A stretch of 64,000 nucleotides of DNA, taken from positions 1 through 64,000 of the forward strand of contig NZ_JAUTDO010000003.1 in assembly GCF_030646165.1 (NCBI RefSeq), written 5' to 3'. The DNA comes from Conexibacter sp. CPCC 206217 (lineage in GTDB: Bacteria > Actinomycetota > Thermoleophilia > Solirubrobacterales > Solirubrobacteraceae). The translations under genes and the position numbers were made by a program. The notes below the pieces were generated by a model. The model had not been told where the DNA came from. It ran no database searches and saw only the letters and a program-made list of their open reading frames with translations. Positions within the stretch are counted from its first letter, which is position 1. Every line of letters starts with the position of its first letter. Shown here one piece after another: positions 52,802 through 61,166 of this stretch.

Positions 52802-54565
52802 TCAGCCGGAGTAGCGATTCGTGATCGGCACGCGCCGATCGCGGCCGAACGCGCGGCCGGTGATCTTGATTCCGGGCGGGGCCTGGCGGCGCTTGTACTC
52901 GGCGCGGTCGACGAGCCTGATCACGTGCTCGACGTCCTCGGGGCGGAAGCCGCGCTGGATCAGCTGGGCGCGCCCGAGGTCCTGCTCGACGTAGCCGTCG
53001 AGGATCGGGTCGAGGACGGCGTAGGGCGGGAGCGAGTCCTCGTCCTTCTGGTCCGGGCGCAGCTCGGCGCTCGGCGGGCGGTCGATGATCGCGACCGGGA
53101 TCAGCTCCCTGCCGGTCGTCTCGACCTCCAGCTCGTTGCGGTAGCGGGTGAGCGCGTAGACGCGCGTCTTGGGGCAGTCCTTGATCAGCGCGAAGCCGCC
53201 GGCGAGGTCGCCGTAGAGGGTCGAGTAGCCGACCGACATCTCCGACTTGTTGCCGGTCGCCAGCACGAGCCAGCCGAACTTGTTCGAGAGGCCCATCAGC
53301 AGGTTGCCGCGGATGCGCGCCTGCAGGTTCTCCTCCGTCAGGTCCGGTGCATGGCCGTCGAACGCGCCCGCGAGCGTCGTCTCGTACGCCTCCATCGCCG
53401 GGCGGATGTCGAACTCGAACAGCTCGACGCCGAGGTTGGCGGCCAGCTGCCGCGCGTCGGCCTGCGTCTCGCTCGACGAGTACGGCGACGGCATCACCGC
53501 GACCGCGACGCCCCCAGGGCCGAGCGCGTCGGCCGCGATCGCGGCGACGAGCGCCGAGTCGACGCCGCCGGAGAGACCGAGCACCACGCGTCTGAAGCCG
53601 TTCTTGCCGACGTAGTCGCGCAGGCCGGCGACGAGCGCCGCGTAGACCTCCGCGTCGCCCTCCAGCATCGGCGCGATCGGCCCGCCGGTGCGCAGCTGCT
53701 CCTCGGGCTCGGGCGCCGGCGGCAGCTCCAGCCGCGCGATCGTCGGGACCGGCTTGGCGGCGCGCCCGGCCGCGCGCAGGCGCGCGTCGCGCAGGCGGTA
53801 CGTGCGCGGAGCGAGCGGGTCGACCGTCGCGACCAGCAGCTCCTCGGTGAACTGGCCGGCGCGCGCGACAACCTCGCCGCGGTGGTCCAGCACGAGCGAG
53901 TGGCCGTCGAAGACCAGCTCGTCCTGGCCGCCGACGAGGCCGCAGAAGGCGACGACGCACATCGTGTCGCGCGCGCGCTGGATCAGCATCCGCTCGCGCT
54001 CGGCGCCCTTGCCGGCGTGGTACGGGGAGGCGCTGATGTTGACGATCACCGACGCGCCCGCGTACGCCTCGTCGGAGGCGGGCGGCCCCGGCTCCCATAT
54101 GTCCTCGCAGATCGTCAGGCCGATCTTGATCCCGCCGACCTCGATCAGCGCGCCGCCGTCGCCCTCGGCGAAGTAGCGCTGCTCGTCGAAGACGCCGTAG
54201 TTCGGCAGATAGACCTTGCGGTAGACGGCCTGGATCGCGCCGTCGGCGAGCACCGCGAGCGCGTTGTAGACGTCGTCGTCGCGCTCGGGGAAGCCGACGA
54301 TCGCGACGATCCCGGTCGTCTCCTCCGCGATCCGGTCCAGCGCCTCGCGCGTGTCGCGCAGGAAGTGCTCCTTCAGCAGCAGGTCCTCGGGCGGGTAGCC
54401 GGTCAGCGCCAGCTCCGGGAACAGCACCAGCTGCGCCTGCTGGCCGCGCGCGGCGGCGATTCCGTCGCGGATCTTGCGCTCGTTGCCGGCGATGTCGCCG
54501 ACCGTGGCATTCATCTGGCAGAGCGCCAGGCGGAGGGGGCCTGGGGGCGTCGTCATGGCGCTCAT
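52802..54565 (-). CDS. nadE: glutamine-dependent NAD+ synthetase
   Basis: 587 residues from ATG 54565 (54556 is possible). The N-terminal nitrilase-type glutaminase has LVLFPELALTGYPPEDLL (Glu), YRKVYLPNYGVFDE (Lys) and LTICEDIWEPG (Cys); the C-terminal synthetase has the PP-loop LGLSGGVDSALVAAI and ATGNKSEMSVGYST. It amidates deamido-NAD with glutamine and ATP. It is the last gene of a minus-strand run after the WS/DGAT and membrane-protein genes. Confidence 0.95.
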   Translation of the reverse strand: MSAMTTPPGPLRLALCQMNATVGDIAGNERKIRDGIAAARGQQAQLVLFPELALTGYPPEDLLLKEHFLRDTREALDRIAEETTGIVAIVGFPERDDDVYNALAVLADGAIQAVYRKVYLPNYGVFDEQRYFAEGDGGALIEVGGIKIGLTICEDIWEPGPPASDEAYAGASVIVNISASPYHAGKGAERERMLIQRARDTMCVVAFCGLVGGQDELVFDGHSLVLDHRGEVVARAGQFTEELLVATVDPLAPRTYRLRDARLRAAGRAAKPVPTIARLELPPAPEPEEQLRTGGPIAPMLEGDAEVYAALVAGLRDYVGKNGFRRVVLGLSGGVDSALVAAIAADALGPGGVAVAVMPSPYSSSETQADARQLAANLGVELFEFDIRPAMEAYETTLAGAFDGHAPDLTEENLQARIRGNLLMGLSNKFGWLVLATGNKSEMSVGYSTLYGDLAGGFALIKDCPKTRVYALTRYRNELEVETTGRELIPVAIIDRPPSAELRPDQKDEDSLPPYAVLDPILDGYVEQDLGRAQLIQRGFRPEDVEHVIRLVDRAEYKRRQAPPGIKITGRAFGRDRRVPITNRYSG

Positions 54566-54585
54566 GATCGCAGCGTGCGCCGCGA

Positions 54586-55068
54586 TCAGCCGCCTGAGGC
54601 CGCCGGTCCGCCGCCGAGCCAGTAGGAGGCGAACGTCTCCAGGCTGCCGTCGGCGGGGTCGGCGACTCTCACGATGCGATCGCCGCCGAGCGCGACGACA
54701 CCGTCGGTGCCGGGCTTTCTGAGCAGCACGACCGCCTGGCCGGCCTCCTCCAGCGCGGGGTCGGGCGGGCCCGACAGCCGATCCTGCAGCGCTCTCAGCT
54801 GGACCGGTGCTCTGGCCGTGCCGTAGAGCATGTAGACGTCGCCGGTTCGCAGCAGTCTCACCTGCTGCGCGTCGAGCAGCTGCTCGGGCGTTCTGTACAG
54901 CGCGCCGGGCGCGGCGGCCGGCGCGGCCGGGTCGACATGCGCGTCGTCGCGCGAGTTGAGGAACAGCAGCAGCAGAACGACCGCGCCGAGCCCGATCGCG
55001 ACCGAGATCACGCCGCCGCCGAGCCGCCGCAGCGCGCGGTGTCTGGCAGGGGGCTGCTCGGCGCTCAT
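54586..55068 (-). CDS. small single-pass membrane protein of unknown function
   Basis: 160 residues. A basic N terminus is followed by one membrane helix (about 18-40, GVISVAIGLGAVVLLLLFL), then an extracytoplasmic domain of about 110 residues with RTPEQLLDAQQVRLLRTGDVY and VVLLRKPGTDGVVALGGD. No family is recognised. TAGCCT lies 8 nt before the ATG, so it is probably transcribed on its own. nadE starts about 20 bp downstream. Confidence 0.65.
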   Translation of the reverse strand: MSAEQPPARHRALRRLGGGVISVAIGLGAVVLLLLFLNSRDDAHVDPAAPAAAPGALYRTPEQLLDAQQVRLLRTGDVYMLYGTARAPVQLRALQDRLSGPPDPALEEAGQAVVLLRKPGTDGVVALGGDRIVRVADPADGSLETFASYWLGGGPAASGG

Positions 55069-55079
55069 GCCCGCAGAGG

Positions 55080-56573
55080 CTATTGGGCGGCGCGGCCGGC
55101 GGCAGCACGCTCCGCGCTGCCTGGGCCGGCGGGACCGCCGTTGCGGCGTCTGCGCGGGCTGTCGATCGGCGGCAGCCCGGCCGCCTCCGCAAGCTCCTCG
55201 AGCGCCTCCGACAGCTGCCCGGCGAGCAGCTCGAGATCGGGCAGCGCGTCGAAGTCGGCGTTGAGGCCGAACGAGATCCGCCCGTCGTAGCTCATGATCG
55301 CGATCCCGAGCGCTTGGTTCTGCGCGAGCGGGACCATCGGGTAGATCGCCAGCATGCGGCGCCCGAGCACGTACAGCGGCAGCTGCGGCCCCGGCACGTT
55401 CGTGACGACGAGGTTGAAGAAGCGCTGGTGCGCCTGCAGCCGCGCGGCCTGCGCCATCACCGTCGGCGGGGCGAAGCCGGTCAGCTCCGTCAGCACGCGC
55501 GCGCCGACCGCCTGGCCGGACTCCTTCAGCCCGTCCATCTCGCGCTTGATCAGCTCCAGCCGCTCGATCGGGTCGGTCACGCCGACGGGCAGCCCGGCCC
55601 AGATCGCGGCGACCTGGTTGCCGAGCGCGCCGTGCTCGGCGTCTGCGCGGACCGAGACGGGGATCATCGCGCGCAGCACGAGGTCGATCGTCGGGTGGCC
55701 GTGCGCGCGCAGGTAACGCCCGAGGCCGCCGGAGACGGTCGCCAGCACGACGTCGTTGACGGTGCCGCCGAGCGCGTTCTTGATCGCCTTGACGCGCTCC
55801 AGCTCCTCGTTGTCCCAGGTGAAGCGGCGGTGCGGGCCGATCCGCACGTTGAGCGGGCTCGGCGGCGCGCCCCTGACGCCCGGCAGCGTGAACGAGCCGA
55901 CCGCGGCGAGATCCTCGACGGCGCGTCTGACGACCCGTCGCGGCGCGCGCAGGGAAGCGCGCACGCCGCGCACGATCTCGCCCGGGACGGTCGTGCGCTC
56001 CAGCAGCGCGTCGGCCAGCAGCTGCGCGTTGCTCGGCAGCGGGCGCGGGACCCACGGGACCTCGGGCCGCGGGGTCGGCGGCGGCTCCTTCGTGAGGTCG
56101 AACAGGACGGTCGTGATGTCGACGCCGGAGATCCCGTCGACGAGTGCGTGGTGGGTCTTGCCCAGCAGCGCGAAGCGGCCGTCGGCGAGGCCCTCGACCA
56201 GCCACAGCTCCCACAGCGGCTTGTTGCGGTCCAGTTGCTGGCTGAAGGCGCGGCCGGCGAGCTGCTTCAGCTCCTCGTCGCCACCAGGCTCGGGCAATGC
56301 ATGGTGCTGTACGTGATAACGGGTGTTGAAGTGGGGATCGTCCACCCACACCGGGCGGCCCTGCGACAGCGGCACGAACGCGAGCCGCTGGCGGTAGCGC
56401 GGGACGAGGTGCAGGCGCGCCTCCACGTGCGCGACCAGCTCGTCGTGGGTCGGCGGCGGACCCTCGAAGACCATGCACGAGGCGACGTGCATGTGGGTCG
56501 CCGAGTCGTGCTCCAGATGCAGGAAGGACGAGTCGAGTCCTGAGAGTCGGTCACGGTTGGCCACGAACGCCAT
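55080..56573 (-). CDS. wax ester synthase/diacylglycerol acyltransferase family
   Basis: 497 residues. The WS/DGAT catalytic motif HHALVDG is present (KTHHALVDGISGVD); also RFTWDNEELERVKAIKNALGGTVNDVVLA and the VTNVPGPQLPLYVLG region. These acyltransferases make triacylglycerol or wax esters from acyl-CoA. The ATG at 56573 begins FVANRDRLSGLDSSFLHLE, the usual opening. With fadD in the window this points to neutral-lipid storage. Confidence 0.92.
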   Translation of the reverse strand: MAFVANRDRLSGLDSSFLHLEHDSATHMHVASCMVFEGPPPTHDELVAHVEARLHLVPRYRQRLAFVPLSQGRPVWVDDPHFNTRYHVQHHALPEPGGDEELKQLAGRAFSQQLDRNKPLWELWLVEGLADGRFALLGKTHHALVDGISGVDITTVLFDLTKEPPPTPRPEVPWVPRPLPSNAQLLADALLERTTVPGEIVRGVRASLRAPRRVVRRAVEDLAAVGSFTLPGVRGAPPSPLNVRIGPHRRFTWDNEELERVKAIKNALGGTVNDVVLATVSGGLGRYLRAHGHPTIDLVLRAMIPVSVRADAEHGALGNQVAAIWAGLPVGVTDPIERLELIKREMDGLKESGQAVGARVLTELTGFAPPTVMAQAARLQAHQRFFNLVVTNVPGPQLPLYVLGRRMLAIYPMVPLAQNQALGIAIMSYDGRISFGLNADFDALPDLELLAGQLSEALEELAEAAGLPPIDSPRRRRNGGPAGPGSAERAAAGRAAQ

Positions 56574-56734
56574 TCTGGAGGTTTGTCCGGCTCGGTGCAA
56601 CGCACGAGGTTCGATGAGCGTTCGCGCCGAATTGGCAGATTTGGCGCTGATTAATGTCAGCCTTCTGACTTGAAACCTGTGTCGTGTGAGATCGGGCACA
56701 GAGGCGGAGTGGGGGCGGGCTACCGTGGCCGACT

Positions 56735-56945
56735 CACATCCGACCTGCCGAGTCGCCCTGTCCGAAACAGGGTGAACGGGGGACCCACAGCCGGGAGCGT
56801 GAGTGCGATCCCTTCCCGGCGGGGGCGAATCGGAGCGGCTGCTGCCGCCCGTAGCGACGACCGACCGTCACGCCGTGCGCGCCTTTCCGGGCGCGCCGCG
56901 GGAACTCGGCCGCCGCGAGCCCGTCAGCTAACCCCGTAGGCGTGT
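56735..56945 (+). promoter_or_regulatory. c-di-AMP riboswitch (ydaO/yuaA class)
   Basis: The 399-bp gap between the WS/DGAT and RlpA genes holds hallmarks of actinobacterial ydaO riboswitches: a P-stem around 56751-56772 (CCCTG/CAGGG), GGGGGACCCA at 56778-56787, and near the end GAGCCCGTCAGCTAACCCC (56917-56935) then GTAGGC (56936-56941). TACCGT at 56721-56726 is the likely -10. In actinobacteria this class controls resuscitation factors and wall hydrolases, usually turning them off when c-di-AMP is high. The next gene is an RlpA-like wall protein, which fits. Confidence 0.8.
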
Positions 56946-56972
56946 GGTCGGCCCGAAGGAGGTCACACTCCG

Positions 56973-57977
56973 TTGTCCACACAGCTTCAGCTGCGTGTGC
57001 GGCCGCGCCATGCCGCGGCCGGCGCGCTCGCCATCGCCACCACCCTGTCCGCCACGGCCCTCGCGGTCGCGGCGACGCCTGACACGAGCCACGTCGCGCC
57101 GGCCGGCTCCGTCCGTCCCGTCGCGTCCGCTCCCACGGCCTTCGCCGCCGCCAGACCGACGGCGCGAATCGAGGACCGTCGCCTGCGCTACGGCCAGAGC
57201 GTCGTCGTGCGCGGTCGCGCCGCTGCCGCGGTCGGCAGGACCGTCGCGTTGGAGTACCGCCGCAGCGGCCGTCGCTGGCACGCGATCGACCGTGCGCACG
57301 TGCGCAAGAACGGCCGCTACGAGCTGGCCGCCGAGCTGCGCGCGACCGGCAAGGTCCGCGTCGTGGCGGCGAACGTCGCGGTGGCCGCCGCGTCCGGCAC
57401 GCAGGCGAGCCGCGCGCACCGCGTCGCGGTCGCCGGCGAGCTGGCCGTCAAGCGCAGCAGCCACGGCGCCGCCGCCGGCGGCGCGGTGCGCGTGCGCGGC
57501 GTCCTGTTCCCGCGTGGACGCGGGAAGCGGGTGACCGTCGAGGGTCGCATCGGCGGGCACTGGCGCCCGGTCGGCCATGGCGTCACGCGCGCCGACGGTC
57601 ACTTCGGCGCGCGCGTCGTCGCGAGCCGGCTCGGCACGACCCCGCTGCGCGTCCGCTCCGCCGCGACGAAGTCGAACATCGGCACGCGCGCGGCGGCCGG
57701 CTCGCTGCAGGGCTTCCGCGCCTCGACCGCGTCGTGGTACGGCATCTACGGCGGCCCGCTGGCCTGCGGCGGCACGCTCGGCTACTCGCAGATGGGCGTC
57801 GCCAACAAGTCGCTGCCGTGCGGCACGAAGGTCACGATCAGATACAACGGCCGTCAGGTGACGGTCCCCGTGATCGACCGCGGCCCGTACGTCGGCGGCC
57901 GCGAGTGGGATCTGACGGGGGCCACCGCCCGCGCCCTCGGCTTCGACGGCGTCGGCACGATCTGGACGACGGTCTAG
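56973..57977 (+). CDS. secreted RlpA-like (double-psi beta-barrel) cell-wall protein
   Basis: 334 residues from the TTG at 56973, 10 nt after GAAGGAGG. A signal peptide (to about residue 34) is followed by two tandem Ig/bacterial-surface-like segments (about 60-235) and a C-terminal double-psi beta-barrel with TASWYGIYGG, ACGGTLGYSQMGVANKSLPCG and IDRGPYVGGREWDLTGATA. The Asp and His/Cys of RlpA lytic transglycosylases are present except that I cannot confirm activity. It is preceded by a c-di-AMP riboswitch, so expression probably follows osmotic or wall stress. Confidence 0.88.
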   Translation: MSTQLQLRVRPRHAAAGALAIATTLSATALAVAATPDTSHVAPAGSVRPVASAPTAFAAARPTARIEDRRLRYGQSVVVRGRAAAAVGRTVALEYRRSGRRWHAIDRAHVRKNGRYELAAELRATGKVRVVAANVAVAAASGTQASRAHRVAVAGELAVKRSSHGAAAGGAVRVRGVLFPRGRGKRVTVEGRIGGHWRPVGHGVTRADGHFGARVVASRLGTTPLRVRSAATKSNIGTRAAAGSLQGFRASTASWYGIYGGPLACGGTLGYSQMGVANKSLPCGTKVTIRYNGRQVTVPVIDRGPYVGGREWDLTGATARALGFDGVGTIWTTV

Positions 57978-57991
57978 CAGCAGCCGCGGCA

Positions 57992-58019
57992 CGGGCACCG
58001 GCAACGTTGCCGGTGCCCG
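57992..58019 (+). terminator. terminator after the RlpA-like gene
   Basis: Perfect 28-bp palindrome, 14-bp arms with no spacer (57992-58005 and 58006-58019), no T-run. Confidence 0.7.
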
Positions 58020-58074
58020 GAGGGCCCCATCCCGCTCGTGCGCACGCGCCGCCCGGCGGCGTACCATTCGTGTC

Positions 58075-59163
58075 GTGGGAACAGATGTTCGTCCCAAACG
58101 GGTCATCGCGCACCTCGACTGCGACGCGTTCTACGTCTCGGTCGAGCTGCTGAGACGGCCCGACCTGCGCGACAAGGCGGTGATCGTCGCCTACGACGGC
58201 CCGCGCTCGGTCGTCACGACCGCGTCCTACGCGGCGCGCAGATACGGCGTCGGCTCCGCGATGCCGCTCTCGCGCGCGCGGCGGCTGTGCCCGCACGCGA
58301 TCCTGCTGCCGCCGAACTTCGACGCCTACCGCGCGACCTCGAGGCAGCTGTGGACGATCGTCAGAGAGCGCCTCGGCGCGCTCCAGCACCTCGGCCTCGA
58401 CGAGGCGTATGCGGACCTGACCGGCGTCGAGAAGCCGCTGCGCGTGCTGCGCGAGCTGATCGCCGACGTGAGGGAGCAGACGGGGATCACGGTCTCGGTC
58501 GGCGTCGCGCCGTCGCGACTGGTCGCGAAGGTCTGCAGCGAGCTCGGCAAGCCGGCGGGGTTCGTCGCGATGGGGCGCGAGGAGGCGGCGAGACGGTTCG
58601 CCGGCAACTCGCCGAAGCTGCTGCCGGGGATCGGGCCCAAGAGCGTCGAGCGACTGCGCGAGATGGGGATCGAGACGATCGGCCAGCTGCAGCAGACGCC
58701 GCTGGAGCGCCTGACCGAGCGGTTCGGCACCAACCACGGCGCGGATCTGCTGCGGCGCGCGCACTTCCACGACGACTCGCCCGTCACGACCGAGCAGGTC
58801 TTGAAGTCGCGCTCGAACGAGCTCACGTTCAACGAGGACGTCGAGTCGTTGAGCGAGCTGGAGGAGATTCTGCGCGGGCTCGCCGCTGAACTGTGCGAGG
58901 GCCTGCGCAGACGCGAGAAGCGCGGCCGCACGATCGCGATCAAGGTCCGCCTCGACGACTGGACGACCGTCACCCGCGCCCGCTCGATCGACACCCACAC
59001 GCACGACGCTCAGCTCGTCACCGATGTGGCGCTGGAGTTGCTGCGGGCCTACGCGCCCCCGCGCCCCGTGCGCCTGCTGGGCGTGCGGATCGCGTCGTTT
59101 GAGGACGAGGGAGCGATGGTGGCGCAGGCCGCGCCGTCAGCGCAGCTCGCGCTGCCGCTGTAG
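58075..59163 (+). CDS. dinB: DNA polymerase IV (Y family)
   Basis: 362 residues, GTG start, probably leaderless (TACCAT 7 nt upstream). Seen are HLDCDAFYVSVELLRRP, the palm pair GLDEAYADLTG, SVGVAPSRLVAKVCSELGKP, the helix-hairpin-helix LLPGIGPKSVERLREMG and the little finger domain. The C-terminal QLALPL is a beta-clamp binding motif. It copies damaged DNA with low fidelity. The LexA box at 58078 indicates SOS induction. Confidence 0.95.
   Translation: MGTDVRPKRVIAHLDCDAFYVSVELLRRPDLRDKAVIVAYDGPRSVVTTASYAARRYGVGSAMPLSRARRLCPHAILLPPNFDAYRATSRQLWTIVRERLGALQHLGLDEAYADLTGVEKPLRVLRELIADVREQTGITVSVGVAPSRLVAKVCSELGKPAGFVAMGREEAARRFAGNSPKLLPGIGPKSVERLREMGIETIGQLQQTPLERLTERFGTNHGADLLRRAHFHDDSPVTTEQVLKSRSNELTFNEDVESLSELEEILRGLAAELCEGLRRREKRGRTIAIKVRLDDWTTVTRARSIDTHTHDAQLVTDVALELLRAYAPPRPVRLLGVRIASFEDEGAMVAQAAPSAQLALPL
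58078..58091 (+). promoter_or_regulatory. LexA box over the dinB start
   Basis: GGAAC AGAT GTTCG matches CGAAC-N4-GTTCG at 9 of 10 positions with a perfect GAAC-N4-GTTC core. It starts right after the GTG start codon and 10 nt after the -10 TACCAT (58062-58067), so LexA would block the promoter. The position over a DNA-damage polymerase start makes the call firm. Confidence 0.8.
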
Positions 59164-59287
59164 CGGCGGTGCCGCGACGCCAGCCGGCGCTTCCCCTGCA
59201 GCAGTCGCCGCTCTTCTCGCGCGCGACCGTCTATGTGCCAGTAGTCATGTAGGTTTCCCAGCGCTCAGCCGACGAGAGGGGCCCCAC

Positions 59288-60163
59288 GTGCGGGGACGGA
59301 CGTTCGCCACAGTCATTGCCATGCTCGTCGTGCTCGCCGCCGCAGCGGTTTCGCTGCCGCCCGCGCCCTCCGCGCGCGCGGACGAGACCGAGGTCGAGTA
59401 CTGCGACGAGTACGACATGCGGCTCAGAATCGAGGTGCCGCCGTTCGTGCACGCGGGCGAGCCGTTCGCGCTGAGAGTCACGGACGGGTTGAAATACGCG
59501 ATCTACGACACCGCGGTCGACGTCTTCGCCACCCTCGACGGGGTCAGAACCGCGGTGCCGGTCACGCCCGACGGCGACAGCAGCGTGACGCTGCGGGTGC
59601 CGAGCCGGCCCGGCACCTTCACCTTCGACCTCGACTGGCGGCAGCTGCAGCACTGGAAGGGGTCCGACCAGGAGGCGGTGTGCATCGCGGGGCTGACCAC
59701 GAGGATGGTCGCGCTCGGCCGCGACAAGAAGATCGGGGACCTCGATGCGGCCCGGATCGCCGGGACCTACCTCTATCGTCTCGAACCGACCGGCTTCCCG
59801 CGCGGCCGCAAGGCCTCGCAGCAGCGGATTCGCATCGCGCCGAGGTGCGCGGTCGGCGCATGCGACCTGCGGTTCGCCGGCGTCCCGATCCCGAAGCTCG
59901 GGTACGGCCACTACGCTCGGGCGGACCGTGGCTTCGCGAGCTGCACGACGTCCACCGGGAGGGTTGTCGCGAGAGCATGGCGAACACGCACGAGCATCGA
60001 CTTCACCGTCGCCGCCGACAGGTGGGACAGAAACGGGCAGCTGATCGCGACGCGCTTCAGCGGCGAGTACCTCCTCGAGGGGTGGTCGACCGGCAAGTCG
60101 CGCGATCCCAATTGCAGAGGCTGGGTGTACCAGGCCTGGCGCGTCACCGGCCGGCGGCTCTGA
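59288..60163 (+). CDS. secreted protein of unknown function
   Basis: 291 residues from the GTG at 59288 with GAGAGGGG upstream. A signal peptide (VIAMLVVLAAAAVSLPPAPSARA) precedes a domain of about 110 residues that looks like an Ig/beta-sandwich (LRIEVPPFVHAGEPFALRVTD), then a region with four or more cysteines (PRCAVGACDLRF, RGFASCTTS, DPNCRGWVYQAW) that probably form disulphides. No family is recognised. Confidence 0.65.
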   Translation: MRGRTFATVIAMLVVLAAAAVSLPPAPSARADETEVEYCDEYDMRLRIEVPPFVHAGEPFALRVTDGLKYAIYDTAVDVFATLDGVRTAVPVTPDGDSSVTLRVPSRPGTFTFDLDWRQLQHWKGSDQEAVCIAGLTTRMVALGRDKKIGDLDAARIAGTYLYRLEPTGFPRGRKASQQRIRIAPRCAVGACDLRFAGVPIPKLGYGHYARADRGFASCTTSTGRVVARAWRTRTSIDFTVAADRWDRNGQLIATRFSGEYLLEGWSTGKSRDPNCRGWVYQAWRVTGRRL

Positions 60164-60194
60164 GTCTCCCGGCCGACCTGCTGGGCCGTCGGGT

Positions 60195-60243
60195 TCTCAC
60201 GAAGTCGTGAGATAGCGAACCGTTGCCTGTGCAATACTTGCAC
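60195..60243. promoter_or_regulatory. two perfect palindromes before the DsbA-like gene
   Basis: TCTCACGA-AG-TCGTGAGA (60195-60212) and GTGCAA-TAC-TTGCAC (60229-60243). The second covers the probable -10/start region 5 bp before the ATG at 60248. They suggest control by two different regulators, or one activator and one repressor. Confidence 0.6.
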
Positions 60244-60247
60244 GGTC

Positions 60248-61144
60248 ATGAGCTTTCCGATCGAGGTCACCGAGTACACCGACGCGCAGTGCCCGTGGGC
60301 ATGGTCCGCGGAGCCGATGAAGTGGCGTCTGAGATGGCACTACGGCGATGCGCTGGCGTGGCGCACGCGGATGATCGTGCTGGCCTCGGACACCGATCAC
60401 TACGCGCGGATCGGTTTCAGCGCCGAGCAGCTCGCTGCCGGCTTCGAGATGTTCGCGACGCGCTACGGCATGCCGCTCGACGCGACCCCGCGCCCGCGCC
60501 TGGGCGCCACGCGGCCGGCTGCCAAGGCGGTCGTCGCGGCGCGCGTCAACTCCAGCGCTGACGTCGCCGAGCGGCTCCTGCGCCGCCTTCGGATCCACGC
60601 GATGACGAACCCGACCGCGATGCTGGAGGAGAGCGCCACGATCGTGGCCGCCGCCACCGAGGCCGGGATCGACCCCGCCGTGCTGGAGCGCTGGCTGACC
60701 GATCCGGCCGTCGAGCGCGAGCTGCAGGCGGACATGCTCGCGGCCCGCTCCCCCGCGCCGGCCGCCGTCGCGCTCAGCCACAAGCTCGCGAGAGTGACCG
60801 AGGATCCGAGCAGATGGCGCTACACCGCGCCGTCGCTCGTCTTCACGCGCGCCTCCGACCGTACGACGATCGAGACGCCGGGCTTCCACCCGTCGCTCTC
60901 CTACGAGGTCGCGATCGCGAACCTCGACCCGTCGATCGAGCGCAGAGCGGCGCCGGCGTCGGTCTCCGAGCTGCTGGAGTGGGCGGGCGAGCCGCTCGCC
61001 ACGCAGGAGGTCGCCGAGGTGTTCGGCATCGACCGCGACGCCGCCCGCGAGCAGCTCACGGACGCGACCGGAGCGATCGAGCAGCGCGCCGGCAGCGACG
61101 CCTTCTGGGCGCTCGACACCGCCGCGGTCGCGCAGGCGGCGTAG
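60248..61144 (+). CDS. DsbA/FrnE-like thioredoxin-fold oxidoreductase homologue
   Basis: 298 residues. The start PIEVTEYTDAQCPWAWSAEPM is the thioredoxin-fold opening of DsbA/FrnE proteins, but the CxxC is CPWA: only one active Cys remains, as in glutathione-dependent or isomerase-like relatives. A helical insertion (about 60-190) follows. It is cytoplasmic (no signal peptide). Two palindromes before it imply regulation. It ends 22 bp from the convergent trkH stop. Confidence 0.75.
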   Translation: MSFPIEVTEYTDAQCPWAWSAEPMKWRLRWHYGDALAWRTRMIVLASDTDHYARIGFSAEQLAAGFEMFATRYGMPLDATPRPRLGATRPAAKAVVAARVNSSADVAERLLRRLRIHAMTNPTAMLEESATIVAAATEAGIDPAVLERWLTDPAVERELQADMLAARSPAPAAVALSHKLARVTEDPSRWRYTAPSLVFTRASDRTTIETPGFHPSLSYEVAIANLDPSIERRAAPASVSELLEWAGEPLATQEVAEVFGIDRDAAREQLTDATGAIEQRAGSDAFWALDTAAVAQAA

Positions 61145-61166
61145 CGCCTCTACCGCGCGTGCCGCC

